From Scalindua_A sp046757465 (GTDB lineage Bacteria > Planctomycetota > Brocadiia > Brocadiales > Scalinduaceae): 7,140 nt of DNA. Below the pieces are notes generated by a model. That model ran no database searches. It had not been told where the DNA came from and saw nothing but the letters and a program-made list of their open reading frames with translations. The stretch covers positions 1-7,140 of the forward strand of contig JBHHYH010000106.1 in the NCBI GenBank assembly GCA_046757465.1. Direction: 5' to 3'. The number at the start of each line of letters is the position of its first letter. The first letter of the stretch is position 1. This document shows positions 1 to 5,953 of this stretch, piece after piece. A program made the translations under genes and the position numbers.

Positions 1-1
1 T

Positions 2-364
2 GGTTGGCGCTTTAAGAGACAAGATCCGTTAATAAAAATTATATCTTCTAAAGTAGCAAATTATGTCAGGAACAAATTGACCGGCGAGAATATAAAAGAC
101 ACCGGTTGTTCTTTAAAGATATTTCGCAGGGAATGTTTAGATAAGATAAAGTTGTATAACGGGATGCATCGTTTTCTCCCCACGTTATTTAACATGGAGG
201 GATTCTCAGTTAAAGAGGTAAGGGTAAAACACAATCCCAGGGCGTTTGGAAAATCAAAATACAATATAAGAAATAGAGTCTTCAAGTCTTTTTTAGATCT
301 ATTAGCAGTTAGATGGATGAAAAAACGCAAACTTTATTATGAGGTGAGAAATGAGCAGCCTTAG
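2..364 (+). CDS. GT2 polyprenyl-phosphate glycosyltransferase (DPM1-like), 3' partial
   Basis: The frame is open from the window edge to a TAG at 362-364, so about 120 C-terminal residues are visible and the N-terminal catalytic GT-A core (with its DxD) lies upstream. The visible part contains DTGCSLKIFRREC, then GMHRFLP, then VKHNPRAFGKSKYN, the C-terminal signature of dolichyl-phosphate-mannose-synthase/ArnC-like GT2 enzymes. These attach a sugar from a nucleotide donor to a polyprenyl phosphate at the inner membrane. The tail ends in a basic segment (RWMKKRKLYYEV) without an obvious C-terminal membrane pair. The gene lies 69 bases before an ArnT-like transferase, which would be the natural user of the lipid-linked sugar. 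Its stop overlaps the ATG at 351 of a collapsed LAB_N-type gene, so its last few residues may have been altered by that deletion. Family assignment is solid; the sugar is unknown. Confidence 0.88.
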   Translation, partial: GWRFKRQDPLIKIISSKVANYVRNKLTGENIKDTGCSLKIFRRECLDKIKLYNGMHRFLPTLFNMEGFSVKEVRVKHNPRAFGKSKYNIRNRVFKSFLDLLAVRWMKKRKLYYEVRNEQP

Positions 365-429
365 TCTTTATTTACTTGAGAAACCTTAAACTTATTTATA
401 GGAAAAAGAAGATTTCTGAAACAGAATAG
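351..429 (+). pseudogene. Collapsed LAB_N-type (lipid A biosynthesis N-terminal domain) gene remnant
   Basis: An ATG at 351, preceded by the Shine-Dalgarno-like GAGGTGA and overlapping the upstream stop in operon style, opens a frame that ends after 12 codons (MSSLSLYLLEKP, stop 387-389). In another frame, 367-429 reads FIYLRNLKLIYRKKK and then a few residues to TAG at 427. From family knowledge, IYLRNL.LI.R is the C-terminal end of LAB_N-domain proteins, roughly 90-100-residue membrane proteins often encoded between a DPM1-like GT2 and an ArnT-like GT39. The simplest reading is a start region joined to the last 20 or so codons, with the middle deleted and the frame lost. The assignment rests on recognition of a short motif; a chance match or an assembly deletion remains possible. 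Confidence 0.6.
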
Positions 430-433
430 ACTG

Positions 434-2050
434 ATGGACACAGAAGACGCATTTCCAAAATTATATCTTTTTCTTCCACTGTTAATAGGAATGCTTCTCT
501 ACATGGTAGGCATCACAAGCACCGACCTCTGGACTCCTGACGAGCCGCGGTATGGCGAGGTAGCACGGGAAATGGTCGAACGCGGGAACTACATCCAGCC
601 TTACTTAAATGGTATGCCTTACACCGAAAAGCCTCCATTGTTTTTCTGGACAGTTGTAGCCGGTACGAAACTGTTTGGTGGTGTCAATCAACTTGCCGTA
701 CGATTGCCATCGGCGTTGAGTGCATTGGGCATCATTGCTCTACTAATGATTTTTGTCAATGAAATTTTTGACAGAAAAACGGCGTTCCTTTCAGCAATTT
801 TCCTGATCACATCCCCCGAATTCTTCTGGGCAGCGAGAACAGGCCTTATTGACATGCTATTCACGTTTTTGATAACTCTTTCGCTGATGAGCTTCTATAG
901 ATGGTATGAAAGAGATAGAGGTGGTTATCTAGTTGTTTTCTATGCTTGCCTTGTGCTTGCAACACTTGCGAAAGGACCGGTTGGTATTGTTTTGCCGATT
1001 ATGGTTGCACTTTGCTTTCTGCTTTTTAGAAAAGAATGGTCCCGAATTAAGAGGATGCGCCTCTACATCGGATTGCCGATTACCTTGGCGGTTGTACTTG
1101 CATGGTACATTCCTGCTACACAACAATCAGTCGGTTATGATATTGGCCCTTTAGTCCAACGGCAGATTGTGGGAAGGGTTTTTATTCCCCTCGTTCATGG
1201 TGTGAGTATATATTATTGCCCATTTTACCAGTTAGTTTCCTTAGCTTTTGGGATGGCCCCATGGTCATTCCTAATGCCTTGGGCAGTTGTATTTGCGTAT
1301 AGATTGCGTAGAGATGCCCCTCTGTTTTTCTTGTTATGCTGGGGAGGGGGCATACTTACGTTTTTTACGCTCATAGCTTCGAAACGAGAGCTATATATCC
1401 TTTCGATGTATCCTGCCGCCACTACTTTAATTGCTTTATGGATCACTCGAACGGCTCAGTCATTTAGCCAAAAGCCTATTCAGATTTTGTCTGCCTGCTG
1501 CGGTGCTGTTATAATGGTTATAGTTCCTCTGGCAACAGTCATATTTAAGCAAAAATATCCTGATATGTTACTTTGCATTGATTGGGATACCACGGCGCTT
1601 TTAGCAGGGGCAGGCGCTGTTGTTGCTTCAACACTATTCTTTTGTAAGAAGAGTGAATACATCATTGCATCAGTTGTGGGGAGTTTGTTAGTTTTTTATG
1701 TAACCTTGTCAATCGGCTATTTGCCCGGAATAAGTAAATATAAGTCACCTCGAAATATTTGTAATGTGTACAATCACGTCAAAGCTCCAGTCTCCGAAAT
1801 AGCAATGTTTGGGAACATGCGTATAGAATACGTTTTCTATGCAAAATCATGCATAAAAACGGTGAAAAACAGAAAAGATCTTAAGCATTTTTTTGACAGC
1901 AATAGACGGGTTTTTTGCTTTGCTCCAGAACAACATTACGAGAGAGTTCTGAAAAATGCAGACTTTCCCATATACATTGTTACCCGAAAAAATGTTAGCT
2001 CAATAGTTATGTTGTTGTTGTGCAATCAGAAAGTGGCTTCGCCACTTTAA
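434..2050 (+). CDS. ArnT/PMT-like GT39 membrane glycosyltransferase
   Basis: This 538-residue integral membrane protein is the normal size for the ArnT/PMT_2 family, which moves a sugar from polyprenyl phosphate to lipid A or another envelope acceptor on the periplasmic side. After a first membrane segment (about 10-28), the first periplasmic loop carries LWTPDEPRYGEVAREM with the Asp-Glu pair at 36-37, and YTEKPPLFFW with Lys66-Pro-Pro. A second conserved loop has AARTGLID (Arg135, Asp140). About 11-12 hydrophobic segments run to about residue 430, then a soluble C-terminal domain follows. ATG 434 is the first usable start after a stop at 377 and has only a weak purine-rich ribosome site. 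The last codons (KVASPL and stop) come from a palindrome at 2030-2048. By eye the 5' third is richer in GC than the kinase gene downstream. The substrate cannot be read from sequence; the symbol arnT would overstate it. Confidence 0.9.
   Translation: MDTEDAFPKLYLFLPLLIGMLLYMVGITSTDLWTPDEPRYGEVAREMVERGNYIQPYLNGMPYTEKPPLFFWTVVAGTKLFGGVNQLAVRLPSALSALGIIALLMIFVNEIFDRKTAFLSAIFLITSPEFFWAARTGLIDMLFTFLITLSLMSFYRWYERDRGGYLVVFYACLVLATLAKGPVGIVLPIMVALCFLLFRKEWSRIKRMRLYIGLPITLAVVLAWYIPATQQSVGYDIGPLVQRQIVGRVFIPLVHGVSIYYCPFYQLVSLAFGMAPWSFLMPWAVVFAYRLRRDAPLFFLLCWGGGILTFFTLIASKRELYILSMYPAATTLIALWITRTAQSFSQKPIQILSACCGAVIMVIVPLATVIFKQKYPDMLLCIDWDTTALLAGAGAVVASTLFFCKKSEYIIASVVGSLLVFYVTLSIGYLPGISKYKSPRNICNVYNHVKAPVSEIAMFGNMRIEYVFYAKSCIKTVKNRKDLKHFFDSNRRVFCFAPEQHYERVLKNADFPIYIVTRKNVSSIVMLLLCNQKVASPL
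2030..2048 (+). repeat. Perfect palindrome at the end of the ArnT-like gene
   Basis: AAAGTGGC (2030-2037) and GCCACTTT (2041-2048) form a perfect 8-bp stem around TTC. It supplies the last codons and most of the TAA stop of the ArnT-like gene. No T-run follows, so it is not a standard intrinsic terminator. It looks like a short interspersed palindromic repeat that became the 3' end of the gene. Confidence 0.6.
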
Positions 2051-2081
2051 CGCAAGTGTTCTGCCAAAGAATTATTAGTAA

Positions 2082-2337
2082 GTGTATTTTCTTAAGCGTA
2101 TGCTTAGGCAAATTAAGCGTAAGATATTTTTGATTGTAGATGGGCATCCTGTTCATCGTTCAGTTAAGTTGAGAAATTGGCTAAAAAAAAATTCTAATCG
2201 TATTCGTGTTTTCTTTCTACCGGCATATAGTCCAGAACTAAATCCTGATGAAATCTTTTAGGCAGGATGTTAAAAGTAATGCCGTTGGAAGAAAAAGAGA
2301 CTATTCTAGAGATCAACTCATAAGTTATGTAAATTAG
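2082..2337 (+). mobile_element. IS630-family transposase remnant, frameshifted and truncated
   Basis: Frame 2082-2261 reads VYFLKRMLRQIKRKIFLIVDG and continues through HPVHRS to FLPAYSPELNPDE. The IVDGH.VHRS block and FLP.YSPELNPDE are the second Asp region and the final Glu region of the IS630/Tc1-like DDE transposase core. After PDE the frame hits TAG at 2259. The expected continuation resumes in another frame from 2251, with RQDVKSNAVGRKRDYS then DQLISYV, up to TAG at 2335. The N-terminal two thirds (DNA-binding domain, first catalytic Asp) and about the last 20 residues are missing. I see no terminal inverted repeats or TA duplication at the edges. The fragment is dead, and it begins about 30 bases after the ArnT-like stop. 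Confidence 0.88.
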
Positions 2338-2514
2338 TTGTTTGCCTTTCTTTTCCCAATCTGCCAAATCAACATATCAGCATCAACAGATACACTGTTT
2401 TTCCTTGATTTACACAGGGCTTAAAGTTATTCTTATTTAGCTTTTTAGTCTTTTTATTATATCCACATATAAAAGGTTAGTGTTTAAGGCTTATGGAATA
2501 TGTAAAATAATACA
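2338..2514. other. AT-rich gap between IS630 remnant and kinase gene
   Basis: Together with the transposase remnant this makes 464 bases (2051-2514) without an intact gene. The stretch is AT-rich with T-tracts around 2441-2460 and holds no recognisable gene, RNA or terminator. A very weak promoter-like pair (TTGATT at 2405-2410, TATTCT at 2428-2433, spacing 17) is the best I can offer for the kinase operon, and I would not rely on it. Confidence 0.3.
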
Positions 2515-4779
2515 ATGTCAATAAAAGCCGTAAAGAACGGAACAAGATGGACTATAAGAGAAGGATACGAAAGCATCACGGATAAGATAAATCTTGATGA
2601 TTTCCATTCTACGATAAATGGGAAACCATATAAAATCATAAAGGATACCAGGGTGAGGTCAGTTATCCTGCTAAAAGGCTCAGACGTAAGTGATGTTCGC
2701 CACGGCGAATCTGCCGCAGGCACGACAGGGATGTATATTAAACTCTTCAAGCATAAAAACTGTAGTGATTACGTCAAGTATCTCTTCTTACCAACCAGAA
2801 CCAGGACTGAGTGGAAGGTTGCAAATAGATTGTTAAGTAAAGGTATTAATACTGCCTTACCACTTGCAATAGCAGAGAAAAGGTCATGGAGTTTACTTGA
2901 TAGCAGTATGCTTATTACAAAGGCTGTCTCAAGGAGTGAACCGCTCATGGAATTTTGTCAGACAACCTTTAACGGCATATTGTCAGGAGAGAAATTATTC
3001 GAAAAGAAGAAATTGCTCAATAATCTGGCAGGATTTATAAGAAACATACATGAAAAAGGATTCTTCCACAAAGACCTTCATGCAGGCAATATATTGATAA
3101 AGTTTAATAGTGACTACTTTAGCCCGGTCAAAAATTATTCATTTTATTTAATGGATCTCCACCATGTAAAAATACTAAAAACATTATCTAAGCGTAAGAG
3201 ACTGCACAACCTCGCACAGATTTTTAATTCTTTGTCATCCATACTAACAAAATCTGATAAATCAGCTTTTGTTAAATCCTACGGAATTAATGCCCTTAGT
3301 AATATAAATAATGAACGTCTTCGATATCAAGTGGATGACCACCCCATATCCCCTCCTTCCCGCCCGGCAAAGCCGTTCGGACGGGCGCAAGGAGGGGAGA
3401 GAGGGGAGGTTACAAAATCTAATGGAATGCTACTTGATATTGAACAATTACTAGTCGAGAAAATAGAAGTAAAATCTTTAAGAATAAGAAACATTCACTA
3501 TAAAAGCAGGTTAAAAAGATGTCTGAAAGAAAGCAGTACCTTTTCAAAAAAGAGGTTTACGGGCATGAAGATGTTTTTCAGGAAAGGTTATGATACAAAT
3601 AGTTTTCCGGAACTAATTGGGGAGCATCATAATGCCCTGGCAAATAATGATAAGAACGTAATCATTAAGCGTGATTCCAAAACCGTTTTAACCAGATTTC
3701 CGTTTAGAAACGGCGGAATTCGAAGCGTTGTCGTAAAGCAATTTAAAATAACATGTGGCCTTTGTCTTTTAAAGAACATCATCCGTAATTCAGCAGGAAG
3801 AAAGGCGTGGGTTGCGGGTAATGGCTTAAGTGTATATGGTTTTAATTCTGCAAAGCCTCTTGCACTAATAGAAAAGAAAATGCTGGGTATTGTTACGGAT
3901 AGCTATCTAATCATGGAAGATACTGCTCACAGTCTGGAAATGGATAGATACATATTAAAGAATTTCCATGATCAGTCAAAACATGCTCAATATAAAGAGG
4001 AAAACCACCCCATATCCCCACCTTCCGAAGGAGGTAATTTGAAAAGTTGTGATTCTACCTCCTCTCTTTCCCCTCCTTGTGAAGGAGGGGATAAAGGGGA
4101 GGTCATAGAATCCAATAAAATTACACTTGATATTGAGCAATCACATCAACCATCAAGCGAAGGTCAGTCAGCATTCAATGCAAAGACATGTTTGAAAAAG
4201 AAAAGAACCTTTATAAATGTTTTTGCAGAGACCATTGCAAAAATGCATAACCAGAATATATTCCATAGCGACCTGAAGACATGCAATATTATGGTGAAAG
4301 AAGTAAATGATAAGTGTCAAGCAAGAAACATAGACAAAGGTGTACGAGAAGACGAACATTTTCCTTCTTATGAAGGAGACAATTTGATAAATTATAGTTC
4401 AACCACCCCTTTATCCCCTCCTTCACAAGGAGGGGAAAGAAGGGAGGTAAAAAACTCTAATAGAATTCCAATTAACATTGAACAATTACCGAATGAAGAA
4501 GAGGGTAAGTCATTCAATTTCATATTCCTGGATTTTGATAAGGTAACCTTCAATGAAAAAATAAGTATCCGGAAAAGAATAAAGAATTTCACACAAATAA
4601 ATCTCTCCACACCAAGGTGTATTACTTTTACTGATAGATTCAGATTTTTAAAGGAATATCTGAAACAATGTAACATAGCAGATGAAAAGAAGACTATTCT
4701 CAGAGAAATAATAAATATCAGTAAGACAGAAAAAATACTCTATGTCTCGTTTAAGGGAGATGTAACGGAAGATTGGTAG
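2515..4779 (+). CDS. Tandem lipopolysaccharide kinase (Kdo/WaaP/InaA-like), with in-frame repeat insertions
   Basis: This 754-residue protein contains two LPS-kinase-like domains; single-domain relatives are roughly 250 residues. Domain 1 (about 1-265) has a beta-3 lysine in MYIKLFK (Lys76), a candidate helix-C Glu99, catalytic loop FFHKDLHAGNIL (His185, Asp187, Asn192) and metal-binding MDLHH (Asp214). Domain 2 (about 315-754) has VVVKQF (Lys408), IFHSDLKTCNIM (His584, Asp586, Asn591) and FLDFDK (Asp673). Both motif sets are complete, so both domains could be active. The family phosphorylates Kdo or heptose of the LPS inner core in the cytoplasm. Repeat-derived peptides occupy residues 271-312 (between domains), 493-543 (domain 2, hinge to helix E) and 610-658 (between catalytic loop and LDFD), plus a different repeat at about 61-67. 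ATG 2515 is the first start after an in-frame stop at 2503; its ribosome site is weak. The 3' end overlaps the next GT2 by 7 bases. Confidence 0.87.
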   Translation: MSIKAVKNGTRWTIREGYESITDKINLDDFHSTINGKPYKIIKDTRVRSVILLKGSDVSDVRHGESAAGTTGMYIKLFKHKNCSDYVKYLFLPTRTRTEWKVANRLLSKGINTALPLAIAEKRSWSLLDSSMLITKAVSRSEPLMEFCQTTFNGILSGEKLFEKKKLLNNLAGFIRNIHEKGFFHKDLHAGNILIKFNSDYFSPVKNYSFYLMDLHHVKILKTLSKRKRLHNLAQIFNSLSSILTKSDKSAFVKSYGINALSNINNERLRYQVDDHPISPPSRPAKPFGRAQGGERGEVTKSNGMLLDIEQLLVEKIEVKSLRIRNIHYKSRLKRCLKESSTFSKKRFTGMKMFFRKGYDTNSFPELIGEHHNALANNDKNVIIKRDSKTVLTRFPFRNGGIRSVVVKQFKITCGLCLLKNIIRNSAGRKAWVAGNGLSVYGFNSAKPLALIEKKMLGIVTDSYLIMEDTAHSLEMDRYILKNFHDQSKHAQYKEENHPISPPSEGGNLKSCDSTSSLSPPCEGGDKGEVIESNKITLDIEQSHQPSSEGQSAFNAKTCLKKKRTFINVFAETIAKMHNQNIFHSDLKTCNIMVKEVNDKCQARNIDKGVREDEHFPSYEGDNLINYSSTTPLSPPSQGGERREVKNSNRIPINIEQLPNEEEGKSFNFIFLDFDKVTFNEKISIRKRIKNFTQINLSTPRCITFTDRFRFLKEYLKQCNIADEKKTILREIINISKTEKILYVSFKGDVTEDW
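2695..2715 (+). repeat. Palindromic repeat inside kinase gene, inverted match to 6002-6022
   Basis: TTCGCC-AC-GGCGAA (2697-2710) is an inverted repeat with a 2-base centre. The 21 bases 2695-2715 equal the reverse complement of 6002-6022 except for one C/T difference at the centre. Here it is translated in frame as VRHGESA just before the beta-3 strand holding Lys76 of kinase domain 1. Confidence 0.75.
3325..3450 (+). repeat. In-frame palindromic repeat unit, copy A
   Basis: This unit encodes 42 residues from YQVDDHPISPPS through QGGERGEV to LDIEQL. Arms CCCCTCCTT (3350-3358) and AAGGAGGGG (3389-3397) are perfect inverted 9-mers. The left edge is nearly the same as copy B over about 30 bases, and the right edge (ACTTGATATTGAACAATT) matches copies B and C. 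It is shorter than B and C and has a GC-rich loop that forms a further hairpin (CGCCCG 3361-3366 with CGGGCG 3382-3387). It lies between the two kinase domains. Confidence 0.8.
3991..4143 (+). repeat. In-frame palindromic repeat unit, copy B
   Basis: This unit encodes 51 residues from YKEENHPISPPSEGG through LSPPCEGGDKGEV to LDIEQS. It carries two palindromes: a partial one around CCTTCCGAAGG (about 4019-4035) and a perfect one with arms CCCCTCCTT (4070-4078) and AAGGAGGGG (4082-4090) around GTG. It lies in kinase domain 2 between the hinge region (YLIMEDT) and the helix before HSDLK. The core 4066-4099 is identical over 34 bases to the reverse complement of 4406-4439 in copy C. Confidence 0.82.
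4342..4488 (+). repeat. In-frame palindromic repeat unit, copy C
   Basis: This unit encodes 49 residues from VREDEHFPSYEG through LSPPSQGGERREV to INIEQL. It has the same two-palindrome layout as copy B: a decayed one at CCTTCTTATGAAGG (4363-4376) and a perfect one with arms CCCCTCCTT (4415-4423) and AAGGAGGGG (4427-4435) around CAC. It lies in kinase domain 2 between the catalytic loop and the LDFDK strand. The outer parts run in the same orientation as B while the core matches B better when inverted. Confidence 0.82.
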
Positions 4780-5717
4780 ATATCTCTTTCATAATCGTAA
4801 ATTGGAACACCCGAGACATCTTGACTAATTGTCTGAATTCTATCTATAAAACAGCCAGGGATATTGATTTTGAGATTTGTGTTGTTGACAATAATTCAAC
4901 GGATGGAAGCCAGGAAGCAATAAAAAAACACTTCCCTGAAGTAAACCTGATCGAAAACAAGACAAACACTGGTTTTGCCCATGCCAACAATCAAGCGCTT
5001 AAAATAATGCAGGGTAGATTTGCCGTACTCCTTAACTCAGATACTATCTTGCAAGAGGAGGCGATAAAGAATCTGCTAACCTTTATGAACGATTCTCCCG
5101 GAGTAGGAATATCAGGCGTTCAACTATTAAACGATGACGGCTCGAAACAGAATTCAATCGATAATTTCCCTTCCTTAGAGACGGAAATATTTAACAAAAG
5201 CATCCTCCGTCTCCTTTTCCCAAACAAATATCCGAGTAAGGGTGGAAACTATACCAGTCCAATCGAAGTAGATTCCGTAATAGGGGCATGTATGATGGTT
5301 AGAAAAGAGGCAATAGATGAGGTAGGTGTTCTTGATGAGAATTATTTTATATTTCTCGAAGAAACAGATTGGTGCTTCAGGATGCATAAAAAAGGATGGA
5401 AGGTCTATCATGTGCCGGATGCAAGAGTATTTCACATTTCAGGGCACAGTAAAAAAAAGAAACCATGGGAATCGCAAATTGAATACTACAAATCCCTGTA
5501 TATGTTTTTCAGGAAAAACAGAGGGGATGTCCCCTATATTATCCTCCGCATCTTAAAGCCGTTTAAGATCTTAATAAACCTTATCCTGAACGTCTTTGGA
5601 AACCTGATAACCCTGTTTCAAATTGAGCGTCTCAGGAACAAATTACTAAAATACCATAAACTATTAATGTGGCATATACTCCTATGCCCTGAAAGCATGG
5701 GCATTAGGAGGGAATAA
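4773..5717 (+). CDS. GT2 glycosyltransferase, rhamnosyltransferase-like
   Basis: This is a 314-residue cytoplasmic GT-A fold family 2 enzyme, about the family length. It opens with ISFIIVNWNT, then CVVDNNSTDGS (Asp39, nucleotide binding), NTGFAHANNQ, LLNSDT (Asp90, the DxD-equivalent metal site), GACMMVRKEA and FLEETDWCFRMHKKGW (Glu196/197, Asp199, catalytic-base region). This pattern is typical of rhamnosyl- and related transferases of LPS core, O-antigen or exopolysaccharide. The start is a TTG at 4773: the frame has a stop at 4752 and no ATG or GTG nearby, and VDISFIIVNWN is the usual family beginning. AAGGGAGA lies 12 bases upstream. The start overlaps the kinase stop by 7 bases, indicating translational coupling and a shared role in envelope glycan assembly. 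The last residues (LLCPESMGIRRE) fall in a near-palindrome at 5679-5710. The sugar and acceptor are unknown. Confidence 0.9.
   Translation: MVDISFIIVNWNTRDILTNCLNSIYKTARDIDFEICVVDNNSTDGSQEAIKKHFPEVNLIENKTNTGFAHANNQALKIMQGRFAVLLNSDTILQEEAIKNLLTFMNDSPGVGISGVQLLNDDGSKQNSIDNFPSLETEIFNKSILRLLFPNKYPSKGGNYTSPIEVDSVIGACMMVRKEAIDEVGVLDENYFIFLEETDWCFRMHKKGWKVYHVPDARVFHISGHSKKKKPWESQIEYYKSLYMFFRKNRGDVPYIILRILKPFKILINLILNVFGNLITLFQIERLRNKLLKYHKLLMWHILLCPESMGIRRE
5679..5710 (+). repeat. Near-palindrome at the 3' end of the GT2 gene
   Basis: CTCCTATGCCC (5679-5689) pairs with GGGCATTAGGAG (5699-5710) with one bulged base around TGAAAGCAT. It forms the final codons of the GT2 gene. No T-run follows, so it is not a clear intrinsic terminator. 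Its right arm also provides the AGGAGGG in front of the small frame at 5722. Confidence 0.55.
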
Positions 5718-5721
5718 AAGA

Positions 5722-5808
5722 ATGAAAGAAACAGTTAAAACACAAATCACTTTTCGATACGGATCATGCCTTAGTGCTCTGATTCATAATTACGGTGACG
5801 TATTTTGA
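5722..5808 (+). CDS. Possible 28-residue small protein or 5' gene remnant
   Basis: ATG 5722 is preceded by AGGAGGG (5706-5712) with 9 bases between, the strongest ribosome site in the window. The frame reads MKETVKTQITFRYGSCLSA, then LIHNYGDVF, and stops at TGA 5806-5808. It follows the GT2 stop by 4 bases, so it would be co-transcribed. I do not recognise the peptide. It has no signal peptide or membrane segment. It may be a real small protein, the surviving start of a gene cut off by the repeats that begin at 5821, or a chance frame, since the purine-rich site is part of a palindrome. Confidence 0.3.
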   Translation: MKETVKTQITFRYGSCLSALIHNYGDVF

Positions 5809-5860
5809 TTCAGTGTAATATGAGACTCTTTACGGAGTTTACCCTGAGGGTCTCACATTT

Positions 5861-5953
5861 AGATTCTGACCCCGCATCCTTGCTTCCGCAAGGAAGCAGC
5901 GGGGGAAGAATGACAAGCGATGTCATTCTGAGGAACGAAGTGACGAAGAATCT
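5861..5953 (+). repeat. Interspersed repeat with nested hairpin (CATTCTGAGGAACGAAG type)
   Basis: The inner stem is TGCTTCC (5881-5887) with GGAAGCA (5892-5898) around GCAA, and the outer stem is CCCCGC (5870-5875) with GCGGGG (5899-5904). The following block CATTCTGAGGAACGAAGTGA... to GAAGAATCTC is a type of interspersed repeat that I recall from many environmental bacterial genomes. ATTCT and AGAAT half-sites recur at its edges. Either strand gives an open frame through it, but the reading comes from the repeat and is not a gene. Confidence 0.6.

Noticed and set aside
2030..2048. Intrinsic terminator after the ArnT-like gene
   Set aside because: The stem is good but is followed by AACGCAAG with no T-run. 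The same objection applies to the palindrome at 5679-5710.
2493..2510. ATG at 2493 as a start upstream of the kinase
   Set aside because: It stops after five codons and is not in the kinase frame.
3325..4488. Repeats as a CRISPR array
   Set aside because: There are only three degenerate copies, unevenly spaced by hundreds of bases, with coding sequence between them and no uniform spacers or cas genes.
3325..4488. The kinase gene as a pseudogene filled with repeats
   Set aside because: The frame is open for 754 codons, both motif sets are complete, and all insertions preserve the frame, which is unlikely without selection.
4392..4676. A minus-strand frame of 94 codons ending in LLSPPCEGGDKG
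   Set aside because: It lies entirely opposite the kinase gene, and its recognisable peptide comes from the palindromic repeat read backwards; the rest covers conserved kinase sequence.
2515..4779. Eukaryotic-type Ser/Thr protein kinase
   Set aside because: The HKDLHAGNIL and MDLHH/LDFDK motifs, the lack of a glycine-rich loop and APE motif, and the envelope-gene neighbours fit the lipopolysaccharide kinase branch better.
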